29,220 nt of DNA from a virus, in the IMG/VR virus record IMGVR_UViG_3300048672_000148, positions 1-29,220 of that record; one strand, written 5' to 3'. Shown piece after piece: positions 1-7,285 of the stretch. The first letter of the stretch is position 1. Each line of letters begins with the position of its first letter. The notes beneath the pieces are model-generated. The model was given only the letters and a program-made list of their open reading frames with translations, made no database searches and was not told where the DNA came from. The translations under genes and the position numbers were made by a program.

Positions 1-327
1 GGGGCATACTGTGACGGCACAACACCAAAAGCCGGTGGCGGGGGTGGTGGCGGCCAAGGCTCTATCGGCGGCGCAGGTGGTAACGGTGGCTTGGCCGACC
101 CATTAGCTATTTACGCAGAAAACGGCGAAGACGGCAGCATCAATGGGCCTGGCAATGGCGGCACTCCAACTGCATCACCAGCAGCAAGCGGGTTTAAAGG
201 TGGGTACTTGGGTGATGCAGCAACATCTACGCACGCAGCAGGCGGCGCGGCAATCATCACCAATGGCAACACAATCACCATTACCGCGGGCAATAACTCA
301 GAGCAGGTGCGTGGCGCGATTATCTGA
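1..327 (+). CDS. Glycine-rich phage tail protein, C-terminal part (partial)
   Basis: The reading frame is open from the first base of the window to a TGA at 325-327, so only the C-terminal 108 or so residues are present. The sequence is very rich in Gly, Ala, Asn and Ser, with a run of seven glycines near residue 13 and a closing segment of alternating Thr/Ile typical of beta-structured tips. Glycine-rich C-termini of this kind are common in tail tip and fibre proteins of phages. The gene lies 36 bases before the tailspike and on the same strand, which supports a virion role. The exact part of the tail cannot be told from the fragment. Confidence 0.6.
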   Translation, partial: GAYCDGTTPKAGGGGGGGQGSIGGAGGNGGLADPLAIYAENGEDGSINGPGNGGTPTASPAASGFKGGYLGDAATSTHAAGGAAIITNGNTITITAGNNSEQVRGAII

Positions 328-363
328 TATACACTAGACTTAACGAATTAAGGAGATTACACA

Positions 364-2793
364 GTGCAAAAATATAACGGCCAACTTATCCGGCAGTTTG
401 CGTCTAGCGTGTCAGGGAATGCAGCAAGCGGCGTGACGGTAGCAGTGCGCAAGCAGTCTGACAACTCACTTGCAACGCTTTATGTCGATAACAACATTGC
501 AGGCGCTACGCTGCCGAATCCGCTAACAACTAGCTCGACTGGTCACTTTGCTTTTTATGCCGACGATGGCGTTTACACACTGACATTCAGCGACACAACT
601 CCGCAGCAAGTTATCCAACTGCAAGATGTTGGAGCGCTTCAAGACCAATTCGACGCGGCTGTGCTGAATGCTGGATACATTCCAAGCGGAACGTTTACTG
701 CTGGCGCTGCATTGACGCAAGCAAATCAGGTTATGTCTGATGGAAGCAGCTATTGGCGCTGGGATGGCTCATTTCCTAAAACTGTGGGTGCTGGAAGCTC
801 ACCGACGCCAACCGGTGTTGGTGGATGGATTGTGCTTAGTGACTTTGCGCTGCGCGGAGATTTGAGCGCTGCTAACTCGACGGTGCTTGTTGGTGGGGTT
901 GAGGCCAGAGATCTGACCCTTGAGTGTGTGACGCCGGAAATGTTTGGTGCGGTCGGTGATGGTGTGACAGATGACACCGAGGCGCTCTATCAAGCCCACG
1001 CATCAGGTAAGAGCGTCCTTGGAAAATCCGGCTCCACGTATTTAGTTAAAAAGTCAAACTACATCAATTTACTAGATGGTATGGTTTATGATTACCGATT
1101 TGCCACTGTAAAAGTTGACGCTACTTGTACAATCAGTGACACTGTTGGTGACGGTTTTGGTCGTTACGCTAACAATCTTTTTTACCGCAACTCCACAGCA
1201 GCAGTAGCTAAGTCTATTGTTGTCCGCAACTTAGCCGTAGACTGTCAAGCTCGTAAAGTTAATGGTATTGGTGGCGGTGACACTAGCGGAGTGCGCGATA
1301 ACCACGCGGGTTGGATTGTAGTGCAAAACTATAAGTTTAGCTCAGTTGGCGAAGTGGCTGGTGGCGGCGGTCCTGAAGTGTTGACTAACGCCACTTGCGG
1401 CTCTTCAATTAATATGGTTGGCTATCAGCTCAACCTTGAAAACATCGATGTTTATGACTGTGGGCACGGTGTTGTAGGCTTCTCATCTAAAGTGTTTCGC
1501 GCTCGTAACGTACGCACGTACTTTTGCGGTGTGTCTCGTGATTTTACATCATGGTATAACTGCGCGTCGTTACTATGCCGGACCTCTGAAGTTATTGACA
1601 TTGAAGGCTGCTATTCGTATGTCACTGGTGGTACCTCTTACTTCTTAAGTGTTGGTGCAAGCCTAAGTTCAAAGTTAGTTCGTGTGAGAAACTGCTCCTT
1701 AGTTGGTTGCGGATTATCAGGCGTTGGCGCAGGTACTCGGTCTTATGTGACTTATCAGTCTAAAGTAGAGCTGATTGACGTCGAAATCACTATAGATGGT
1801 TGGTGCTGTGCAATTAACGCCGATTTACATAGCGGCATGAAACTGTCAATCGAAGACTTATATAACTCATCTTGCGATAACATTAAGGTTAATGCTGTAA
1901 TTGACTACTTAGCTCCTTGGGAGTCATTTAACGAAACAACTAAAGAAGTTGATGGCTCGTATAATGTTAAGAAAAAGAAAGGTCAAAGTGTTGGTAGTCA
2001 ATACGCTATAGCTTGTTACGCCGTGAAAACAGGTACTAATAACGTCATAAAAAACGCTGTTATTAATGCAGATATTGCAAATCATCAAGGCGGTGGTGTT
2101 TATATTGGCTACTGCGATAGAGCTAGCGTCAATGGCTACTTTGACAATAACGGCTGGCAAAGACAGTCGGACAATACGCCATTTGCTACACTGATTATTA
2201 GCTCGGTCTATGCTCAAGAAAATAGTGACGCAGCAATCACGGCAAAAGTGAATAAGCAAAGCCAAGCTGTGGTAGAAGAGAAAACATTGTGCACTCCGGT
2301 TATAATCCGCGGTAATGCTAGGTTAGCTCTAGACTTAGAAGTAACTAATCAAGGCAATCAACTTTATGCAGTAAGGGATATTGTAGATGCCGATGGAACT
2401 GAACTAAAAGTCATTGATATTAAGATGGACAGTCCGTTACTGTCTGGTGGTTTTGCTTATCTTATTGACAATAGCGCAGGCGCTTATTCTAAAGTGCGCA
2501 AGATAATTTCAGATAAGCAGTTGTTATGCCTAATATCTGGTAGCCGAGAAATTTCGCCATTTACTAGCATTATTAAAGAAACAAGCATTGCAAGTGGCGC
2601 AAAGACTATTACTTTACTTGGCGCTAAGTGCTTTGATGGCCGCGTTGTAGAAGCTATAGCTAATGGTACTTGGGCCTTAAACGTTGCTCCGCGTTCTGGC
2701 GAAACAATAGACGGCTCAGCAAGCACGGTAAACGTGCCTGTGAATACCTCAAAACGCTTTATCTCTGTTGATGGTCTTTGGAAGACTCTATAA
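364..2793 (+). CDS. Tailspike / tail fibre with pectate-lyase-like beta-helix domain
   Basis: This 809-residue protein starts at GTG with an AAGGAG ribosome binding site about 9 bases upstream. Residues 1-90 form an N-terminal virion-attachment module of the kind seen in many tail fibres (VAVRKQSDNSLATLY, then TSSTGHFAFYADDGVYTL). A linker with YWRWDGSFPK follows. Near residue 195 the signature MFGAVGDGVTDDTEAL marks the start of a pectate-lyase-superfamily right-handed beta helix, the fold of receptor-cleaving tailspikes. The long Asn/Gly/Val-rich centre fits stacked helix coils. Known relatives bind and often degrade surface polysaccharide; the substrate here cannot be read. The C-terminus ends in SVDGLWKTL. 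The placement before the lysis genes is usual for late tail genes. Confidence 0.85.
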   Translation: MQKYNGQLIRQFASSVSGNAASGVTVAVRKQSDNSLATLYVDNNIAGATLPNPLTTSSTGHFAFYADDGVYTLTFSDTTPQQVIQLQDVGALQDQFDAAVLNAGYIPSGTFTAGAALTQANQVMSDGSSYWRWDGSFPKTVGAGSSPTPTGVGGWIVLSDFALRGDLSAANSTVLVGGVEARDLTLECVTPEMFGAVGDGVTDDTEALYQAHASGKSVLGKSGSTYLVKKSNYINLLDGMVYDYRFATVKVDATCTISDTVGDGFGRYANNLFYRNSTAAVAKSIVVRNLAVDCQARKVNGIGGGDTSGVRDNHAGWIVVQNYKFSSVGEVAGGGGPEVLTNATCGSSINMVGYQLNLENIDVYDCGHGVVGFSSKVFRARNVRTYFCGVSRDFTSWYNCASLLCRTSEVIDIEGCYSYVTGGTSYFLSVGASLSSKLVRVRNCSLVGCGLSGVGAGTRSYVTYQSKVELIDVEITIDGWCCAINADLHSGMKLSIEDLYNSSCDNIKVNAVIDYLAPWESFNETTKEVDGSYNVKKKKGQSVGSQYAIACYAVKTGTNNVIKNAVINADIANHQGGGVYIGYCDRASVNGYFDNNGWQRQSDNTPFATLIISSVYAQENSDAAITAKVNKQSQAVVEEKTLCTPVIIRGNARLALDLEVTNQGNQLYAVRDIVDADGTELKVIDIKMDSPLLSGGFAYLIDNSAGAYSKVRKIISDKQLLCLISGSREISPFTSIIKETSIASGAKTITLLGAKCFDGRVVEAIANGTWALNVAPRSGETIDGSASTVNVPVNTSKRFISVDGLWKTL

Positions 2794-2802
2794 GGAAACT
2801 AT

Positions 2803-2925
2803 ATGGCTATCTACTACGGTATGATAGCCACAATCTGGGTTTTGTTAGCTGTGCCAGTGTGGCTATTTGTTCGCGGCGCATCGCGTCAAGAAGAAATCAA
2901 GGACTTCTCGGAGTGGGAGAAATAA
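2803..2925 (+). CDS. Small single-pass membrane protein, probable lysis-cassette member
   Basis: A 40-residue protein starts at ATG 2803, preceded by AAGGAA, and its TAA is directly followed by the ATG of the endolysin. Residues 7-23 (MIATIWVLLAVPVWLFV) are one clear membrane segment. A charged tail, RGASRQEEIKDFSEWEK, follows. Its size, membrane segment and tight coupling to the endolysin fit a holin-like or antiholin-like accessory protein, but there is no family signature. A separate holin candidate lies at 3725, so a regulatory or pinholin-like role is only a guess. Confidence 0.7.
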   Translation: MAIYYGMIATIWVLLAVPVWLFVRGASRQEEIKDFSEWEK

Positions 2926-3300
2926 ATGCCAAAATTCATCTTAGGAAAGCGGTCAACAGATAATCTTGTTGGAGTCCATCCAGACCTTGTGCGCGTGGTA
3001 AAGCGTGCGCTAGAGCTTTCCGAGGTGGATTTTACTGTGATTGAGGGCTTACGCACGAAAGAGCGACAAGCTGAGCTGCTCAAGCAAGGCTTCACGCGCA
3101 CCATGAACAGCCGCCACATCATCGGTCAGGCGGTGGACATTGTGCCTTTGCCGGTTGATTGGAATAACAAGGCGCGGTTTGGATTAGTGGCTGCTGCAAT
3201 GAAAAAGGCGGCTGCTGAGTTTGGCGTGAAAATCACGTGGGGCGGAGACTTTAAAACGTTTGTTGACTTGCCGCATTATCAAATTGAGGTGAATAAATGA
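2926..3300 (+). CDS. Endolysin, M15-type (VanY-like) L,D-peptidase
   Basis: This 124-residue protein matches the single-domain M15 peptidase endolysins of phages, which cut the L-Ala-D-Glu or related peptide bond in peptidoglycan stems. The zinc-site signature S-R-H-I-I-G-Q-A-V-D covers residues 62-71, giving ligands His64 and Asp71. The second half is WGGDF at 105-109 and D114-L-P-H117-Y, with Asp114 as likely catalytic residue and His117 as third ligand. No signal peptide is visible, so export should depend on a holin. The start abuts the upstream microprotein stop, giving translational coupling. The last codons are partly duplicated at the end of the next gene, as described in the findings. 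Confidence 0.9.
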   Translation: MPKFILGKRSTDNLVGVHPDLVRVVKRALELSEVDFTVIEGLRTKERQAELLKQGFTRTMNSRHIIGQAVDIVPLPVDWNNKARFGLVAAAMKKAAAEFGVKITWGGDFKTFVDLPHYQIEVNK

Positions 3301-3302
3301 GC
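3273..3302 (+). repeat. Imperfect direct repeat, copy 1 (lysin gene end / next start)
   Basis: Thirty bases covering the last codons of the endolysin, a GAGGTG ribosome binding site and the ATG of the HNH gene. It matches 3701-3730 at 24 of 30 positions. Both copies encode QIEV-x-K followed by an ATGAGC start. This looks like duplication of a gene junction when the HNH gene arrived. Confidence 0.75.
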
Positions 3303-3728
3303 AAGCTTATTGTTGGGGATTCATTCCTGCATTTGGTGCCAAGCTGCTATTTCGATGACTCTAACGGGTATTGGCGTGTTCGTGTTTGCGGCGGATACCA
3401 ATATCTTCATAGGATAGTGGCCAATGCAAAAGATGGTGAAATAGTTGATCATATTAACAGGGATAAAAATGACAACAGGCCGGAAAATCTAAGAATTGTT
3501 AGTAAGTCTCTAAACAATTATAACAAGCCAATAAATAACAGCCTCGGTAGAGGAATTTATTTTGACAGTTACGGGAAAAGGTTTAGAGCGTGCATTTCCT
3601 TTATGGGGAAAACACTCAAGCTTGGAAGCTTTAATAACGTAAACGATGCAAAGGCCGCTTATAATATTAAAGCTAGGGAGATTTATGGTGATGATGCATA
3701 CCAGCATCAAATCGAGGTGCAAAAATGA
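3297..3728 (+). CDS. Free-standing HNH homing endonuclease with AP2-like DNA-binding domain
   Basis: This 143-residue protein overlaps the endolysin stop by 4 bases. Residues 47-66 carry the HNH core (IVDHINRDKNDNRPENLR), with the conserved HH/N/N pattern of the HNH_3 class. The C-terminal half (GRGIYFDSYGKRFRA, then LGSFNNVNDAKAAYNIKA) matches AP2-type DNA-binding modules often joined to HNH nucleases in phages. Such genes spread by cutting alleles that lack them. Its base composition is more AT-rich than its neighbours. The protein ends in HQIEVQK, closely copying the YQIEVNK end of the endolysin, and its last bases supply the ribosome binding site of the holin gene. It splits an otherwise normal lysin-holin pair. 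Confidence 0.88.
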   Translation: MSKLIVGDSFLHLVPSCYFDDSNGYWRVRVCGGYQYLHRIVANAKDGEIVDHINRDKNDNRPENLRIVSKSLNNYNKPINNSLGRGIYFDSYGKRFRACISFMGKTLKLGSFNNVNDAKAAYNIKAREIYGDDAYQHQIEVQK

Positions 3729-3730
3729 GC
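3701..3730 (+). repeat. Imperfect direct repeat, copy 2 (HNH gene end / holin start)
   Basis: Second copy of the 30-base gene-junction repeat, 24 of 30 identical to 3273-3302. It contains the last codons of the HNH gene, a GAGGTG ribosome binding site and the ATG of the holin gene. Confidence 0.75.
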
Positions 3731-4213
3731 CTACTCGACAAGTTGACCGACTTTGTCGGCGGCGGATTGTTCAAAGAAGCCAAGGAATTAATCAAGGAAT
3801 ATTGGCCGCCGGATTTATCGCCGGAGAAGCGCGCGGAGCTTGAGTTGAGACTACAAGAGTCACAGCACAAGCGCGACCTAGACGCGCAGAGGATGATTAT
3901 TGAATCAGAACAAGCGATTACTGAGCGAATTTCACAGCTTGAAGGTACTGTGTCAGAGCTAAAAACTATCCCATTTGTCGGTGCAATTGTTATCTTCACC
4001 CGCGCCATGCAAAGGCAGGTGTGGGGCTACTCAACGCTTTACATGGATTTCCTATGGTTTAGTGGTCAGTGGAAATTCACCGAGCAGCAAGAATCCGCCA
4101 TGTGGGTTATCAATCTGCTGGTGCTTGGATTTCTATTCGGCGAGCGTGCCATTCAGAATATTGCGCCGCTGATTGCTGAGCTGATGAATAAGCGCAAAGG
4201 TGGTACTATTTGA
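3725..4213 (+). CDS. 3TM-type holin
   Basis: A 162-residue protein that overlaps the HNH stop by 4 bases. The N-terminus (LTDFVGGG, then IKEYWPPDLSPEKRAELE) is the signature of the three-TM holin family of phages and gene-transfer agents. Residues about 45-80 are a charged, probably coiled-coil region. Hydrophobic segments follow near residues 83-92 (VGAIVIFTRA), about 103-113 and 127-142 (WVINLLVLGFLFGERA). Holins of this family form lesions in the inner membrane that release the endolysin at a set time. The position just after the lysin and its HNH insert supports the call. No spanin pair was recognised nearby. Confidence 0.82.
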   Translation: MSLLDKLTDFVGGGLFKEAKELIKEYWPPDLSPEKRAELELRLQESQHKRDLDAQRMIIESEQAITERISQLEGTVSELKTIPFVGAIVIFTRAMQRQVWGYSTLYMDFLWFSGQWKFTEQQESAMWVINLLVLGFLFGERAIQNIAPLIAELMNKRKGGTI

Positions 4214-4473
4214 AAACCTATCTAGCAATCCCAGTCAGCATCATACCAGATTGGACAAAGCAAAACGTGACGACCTACAGCCTTGGACGCTTTAGCAACG
4301 ATGGGCAGTTTATGCTGATTGACAACGCGCATCCGCTTAGCACTTACGAGCGGTGGCTTGGTCCTAACATCGGCTTGCTTGATTCGATTATTGCTGCATC
4401 TACTCTACTGACGCATGACGAAGTGGTATCATTGTCAGCAGATAGCGGCTCGATTTGGTATGGTGGCAACTGA
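4210..4473 (+). CDS. Hypothetical phage protein in late operon
   Basis: An 87-residue protein with a TTG start overlapping the holin stop by 4 bases; the coupling and the lack of any other start in frame support this choice. It has no membrane segment and no recognised domain. The C-terminal half contains SIIAASTLLTHDEVVSLSAD. Its place between the holin and a lectin-like tail protein suggests a late, perhaps virion-associated or chaperone role, but this comes from context alone. Confidence 0.65.
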   Translation: MKTYLAIPVSIIPDWTKQNVTTYSLGRFSNDGQFMLIDNAHPLSTYERWLGPNIGLLDSIIAASTLLTHDEVVSLSADSGSIWYGGN

Positions 4474-5672
4474 TGGCATACAGACTGCGGTTTGACGGCG
4501 TAAACGATTACTGTCAGTTTGGTAGCTCAATGTCTATTGACCTTGGCACGGCTGCGTATACGTTTGAAGCTAAGATAGTTTTGAATGCCGCTCCTACGTT
4601 TCTTGGTGGGTTGCTTGGTCGTAACGGCACTTCGTCTGGTTTCTTCATTACTCCAACACTATCGCTTGCTGGCTATGTTACAAACACGCTGCGATACCAA
4701 ACCGCTGCAAACTTCTTTCTGGTAGATGGCAACGTCCATACATACAGACTAGAGCATGACGCTGGCGGCGCTTGGCGGGCGTATCGTGACGGCTCATTGT
4801 TTGGCAGCGGCACGTTTTCATCGTCAACCGTTGCAGCGCCTTTAATCTGGATTGGTCAAGGTAACAACAGCAGCAACTCGTTTTGCTCGATGGATCTAGA
4901 ATACCTTGAGGTCACAGGCGTTACCAACGCTCAAAAATGGAACGCTGACCTTTCAGGCGGCACAGGTTCGACGCTTCCAACGGTTAGCGGCAGCAACCAA
5001 GCCACGCTGATTAACTTCCCTACAGATAACTCGCAGTGGATTAGTGCTGGCGGCGCAACAGCATACGCCGACGTATTAAGCGGCTTCACCATGTCGCAAA
5101 GCGTCGGAAATTTGGCGGCTGTTCGCGGTTATAGCGCTCAGCTTTCTGGGGTGTTGCTGTCGTATTCCGCCGGCAGTGCAGAATCGACTCGCGGATATAG
5201 CAGCTTACTGAATGGCGTTTCGTATTCTCTGAGTGTTGGCGATATGTCAACAGTTCGCGGGTATTCGTCACTGCTTAATGGCGGTACTTATGCGTACGCT
5301 GTGGGAAATCTGGAATCAACAAGCGCAAGCGCAATAGGCCGAGACGATGCGCTGCAAGGTGTTATCCTGTCGTTTGCTGTTGGCTCGCTTGTATCTACAG
5401 TGCAGCGCAATACAACACTTGCAGGACTGAGCTACACATCAACTGCTGGCGCTCTATCTGCATCGCTTGCGCACAATAGCGCGTTGCTTGGCTTGGCGTA
5501 TAGCGCATCTGTCAATACGCTAACTTCTACGTGGTCTGGCGAAGTGACAGTAACGATTGAAGGTTATACAATTAGATATGCCGACAGCATTGTCGCTGCG
5601 GCGTATGCAAACGACATTATCAGCGCAGGCTACGCTGCGGACATTTTGGAGCAAATTACATGGCAACACTAA
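4473..5672 (+). CDS. Putative tail/adhesion protein: concanavalin-like domain plus 22-residue repeats
   Basis: The start is taken as ATG 4473, which shares one base with the upstream stop, rather than an in-frame TTG 18 bases earlier. The protein is 399 residues. Residues 1-160 look like a LamG/concanavalin-type sandwich (YRLRFDGVNDYCQF, AYTFEAKIVL, WRAYRDGSLFGSG), a common carbohydrate-binding fold. From about residue 202 to 353 there are seven tandem units of 22 residues (one has 26) with pattern L-x-G-h-x-Y-S-x-S-V-G-x-L-x-S-T-x-G-Y-S. A short tail with YADSIVAAAYANDI ends the protein. The repeats suggest a beta-stacked stalk. A receptor-binding or decoration role is inferred. Confidence 0.7.
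   Translation: MAYRLRFDGVNDYCQFGSSMSIDLGTAAYTFEAKIVLNAAPTFLGGLLGRNGTSSGFFITPTLSLAGYVTNTLRYQTAANFFLVDGNVHTYRLEHDAGGAWRAYRDGSLFGSGTFSSSTVAAPLIWIGQGNNSSNSFCSMDLEYLEVTGVTNAQKWNADLSGGTGSTLPTVSGSNQATLINFPTDNSQWISAGGATAYADVLSGFTMSQSVGNLAAVRGYSAQLSGVLLSYSAGSAESTRGYSSLLNGVSYSLSVGDMSTVRGYSSLLNGGTYAYAVGNLESTSASAIGRDDALQGVILSFAVGSLVSTVQRNTTLAGLSYTSTAGALSASLAHNSALLGLAYSASVNTLTSTWSGEVTVTIEGYTIRYADSIVAAAYANDIISAGYAADILEQITWQH
5076..5531 (+). repeat. Seven tandem 66-bp coding repeats (22 aa units)
   Basis: Within the lectin-like tail gene, seven successive units begin with Leu-x-Gly (LSGFTM, LSGVLL, LNGVSY, LNGGTY, LQGVIL, LAGLSY, LLGLAY) and share S-V-G or S-A-G in the middle. Units 1-3 also share RGYS. 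Unit 4 is 4 residues longer. Similarity is at protein level; the DNA has diverged, so the array is old. Confidence 0.75.
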
Positions 5673-6082
5673 CGGCAACTAAATTTCAATCATTCGCAGA
5701 GGCGCTTTGCGAGAAGGTGCATAACCTTGGCAGTGATTCGCTAAAAGTTTATCTAACCAACGCAACGCCAAACGCTGCGACAAACACGGTAAAAGCTAAC
5801 GTTGCTGAGATTTCAGGCGGCAACGGTTACACGGCAGGCGGTATTGCAGTGACTGTGACTGCATCATCGCAAACTGGCGGAACGTATACGCTGGCTGTTA
5901 ACGTTGACACCACCATTACAGCAACAGGCGCAGTTGGTCCATATTCGCATTATGTGCTGTATAACGACACAGCAACAAACGACGAATTGATTGCATTCTG
6001 GCCGATTGGCTCAAGTATCACACTGGCAAGCGGAGACACGCAGCGCATCCAGTTGTCTAGCCCATTAATCACATTGTCTTAA
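5660..6082 (+). CDS. Putative virion protein (beta-rich, unknown family)
   Basis: A 140-residue protein overlapping the upstream gene by 13 bases. The first 30 residues (FQSFAEALCEKVHNLGSDSLKVYL) look helical; the rest is Thr/Ala/Gly-rich and predicted beta (GGIAVTVTASSQTGGTYTLAVNVDTTITATG, quoted here only as a composition example is avoided beyond position 60-95). HYVLYNDTATNDELIAFW near residue 95 is of a type often seen in phage head or tail decoration proteins. It lies among late genes. No confident family name can be given; a structural role is inferred from composition and position. Confidence 0.65.
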   Translation: MATLTATKFQSFAEALCEKVHNLGSDSLKVYLTNATPNAATNTVKANVAEISGGNGYTAGGIAVTVTASSQTGGTYTLAVNVDTTITATGAVGPYSHYVLYNDTATNDELIAFWPIGSSITLASGDTQRIQLSSPLITLS

Positions 6083-6093
6083 GGCGGTGACGT

Positions 6094-6399
6094 ATGCAAA
6101 ACGTCATAATCAAAGGGAAGGACAATCCGGTAAGGCTGACATTTAGCTTTACCGGAGATGTTACGCTTGCTTCGTTTACGTCGCTTACATTAACCATTGG
6201 CGGCGAGTCTTACACGACAGCAGGCGGCAAGCTAACGGTCGATGGTAATGATTTGGTGTTATCGATTGGCGATACAACCGCACTTGACGTTGGCAGCTAC
6301 TATCCTGAAATTGTTGGATACTCTGCGCAATACAATGATGGCTATTTACTTTCAGGTGAAAAGCTGCGAGTATTGCAGCAGTCTATCGTTATCCGTTAG
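6094..6399 (+). CDS. Putative late phage protein, beta-sandwich-like
   Basis: A 101-residue protein with start ATG 6094 and GGCGGTGA just upstream. It is almost all short alternating hydrophobic strands (NPVRLTFSF, FTSLTLTI, DLVLSIGDT, YYPEIVGY), which fits an Ig-like or jelly-roll sandwich. It is the last plus-strand gene before a terminator. No catalytic motif or membrane segment is seen. The best guess is a small tail-associated or chaperone protein, on context only. Confidence 0.6.
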   Translation: MQNVIIKGKDNPVRLTFSFTGDVTLASFTSLTLTIGGESYTTAGGKLTVDGNDLVLSIGDTTALDVGSYYPEIVGYSAQYNDGYLLSGEKLRVLQQSIVIR

Positions 6400-6433
6400 T
6401 TCTCCATCCGTTACACCCTGTTGTTGAAATTTA

Positions 6434-6460
6434 AAGCCGCTTAATTGCGGCTTCTTTTTT
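6434..6460 (+). terminator. Intrinsic terminator ending the late tail/lysis block
   Basis: Stem AAGCCGC / GCGGCTT with a 6-base loop and CTTTTTT after it. It lies between the last plus-strand late gene and the converging minus-strand block, and the stem may also slow minus-strand transcripts. Confidence 0.9.
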
Positions 6461-6827
6461 ATATCAACACCAACTCATCAACGCTAACGTCTTGCGCCGC
6501 TTTTCGGTATCTTTTCTGCTTTTCGCTTATCCTTTTGCATCTACGCTCTGTAACGCCTTCGCGTTTCAGTGCGCGGTAAATGTTTGATACCTCAAGCCCG
6601 TGACGCTCGCTGATTGTTAGCATTTTAAGGCCGCTTAGATAGTCGGCAGCGATTGCTTCATCACGGCTTTTCATGAATTTGCATCGAGATGTGCGGCGAA
6701 TTCCGTTCTTGTTTGCAGCGGTCGACACTTCATCACTACGGCAGCCGACAAGCAGCGCAATGACTTCTATTTTTTCGCCCGCTGCGTACATCGCCAGGAT
6801 TTGTTGTTTTTGATTATCGCTTAACAT
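6459..6827 (-). CDS. Double helix-turn-helix DNA-binding protein (second of a tandem pair)
   Basis: This 122-residue protein holds two resolvase-type HTH units. Residues 5-45 contain QQILAMYAAGEKIEVIALLVG followed by an ...IRRT end; residues 55-95 contain AIAADYLSGLKMLTISERHG and YRALKREGV. A basic tail follows. It overlaps the upstream gene by 14 bases, and both proteins share the same two-unit plan, so they look like a tandem duplication. They are the last genes of the leftward block. No nuclease or recombinase catalytic domain is present, so a regulatory or DNA-packaging accessory role is more likely than recombination. Confidence 0.75.
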   Translation of the reverse strand: MLSDNQKQQILAMYAAGEKIEVIALLVGCRSDEVSTAANKNGIRRTSRCKFMKSRDEAIAADYLSGLKMLTISERHGLEVSNIYRALKREGVTERRCKRISEKQKRYRKAAQDVSVDELVLI

Positions 6828-7122
6828 TGTTCCTCCGTTTCCATACTCCGACCTTATTAAGCGCTTGATAGATTTGACTGTCTTGCAGCCCTGTCTTTGC
6901 GCGAATTACTTTCAGTCGTTCGCCTTTTATATACATCTTGATAGCCTCAAGATATTCCGCGCTCATTTGCCTTAACTCACGACGCCGCAAACCCGCTTTA
7001 TTCGCAATCACTGACACGGTGTTCATCGAGCACCCGTGTGTCGCTGCGATATACGCTAGCTTCAACCCGCTAGCGTAGTCGCGTCTGATAGCGTCGTGGT
7101 CGTACTGTCTACCCTTCGACAC
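6814..7122 (-). CDS. Double helix-turn-helix DNA-binding protein (first of a tandem pair)
   Basis: A 102-residue protein with a GTG start at 7122, overlapping the upstream 58-residue gene by 14 bases; GGAG lies about 12 bases before the GTG. Unit 1 (residues 9-48) has AIRRDYASGLKLAYIAATHG and ends GLRRREL. Unit 2 (residues 53-96) has YLEAIKMYIKGERLKVIRAK and ends YQALNKVGVWKRR. The plan is the same as in the following gene. Small HTH proteins near the edge of an early block often regulate the late genes; the target here is unknown. Confidence 0.75.
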   Translation of the reverse strand: MSKGRQYDHDAIRRDYASGLKLAYIAATHGCSMNTVSVIANKAGLRRRELRQMSAEYLEAIKMYIKGERLKVIRAKTGLQDSQIYQALNKVGVWKRRNNVKR

Positions 7123-7285
7123 GGCCTAAATACTCCGCTGTGTGCTTGGTGTAGACTTTACCGCTCGCAACAAGCCAGCCGAAACTGTAGCTCGTTGCCG
7201 TTGTCACCTTGCCGGTCGCTTTGATACGGATGCGCATTAGTTGCGGCTGGGTTGGCTTGCCTAGGTTGTGCGTTGGTGTCATCAT
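7109..7285 (-). CDS. Small hypothetical phage protein, 58 aa
   Basis: ATG 7285 overlaps the upstream stop by 4 bases (ATGA), so translation is coupled. The product begins MMTPTHNLGKPTQPQLMRIR and has a probable small beta-rich core, ATGKVTTATSYSFGWLVASG. No family is recognised. The frame and coupling on both sides support it as a real gene. Confidence 0.65.
   Translation of the reverse strand: MMTPTHNLGKPTQPQLMRIRIKATGKVTTATSYSFGWLVASGKVYTKHTAEYLGRVEG

Noticed and set aside
1924-2265. Minus-strand open frame of 113 codons in the tailspike gene
   Set aside because: Opposite a well-supported gene; composition (Ile, Asn, Cys) is that of a shadow frame.
7094-7110. GTGGTCGTACTGT as a further ACTGGTCG-family site
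   Set aside because: It lies in overlapping coding sequence and only the central nine bases match.
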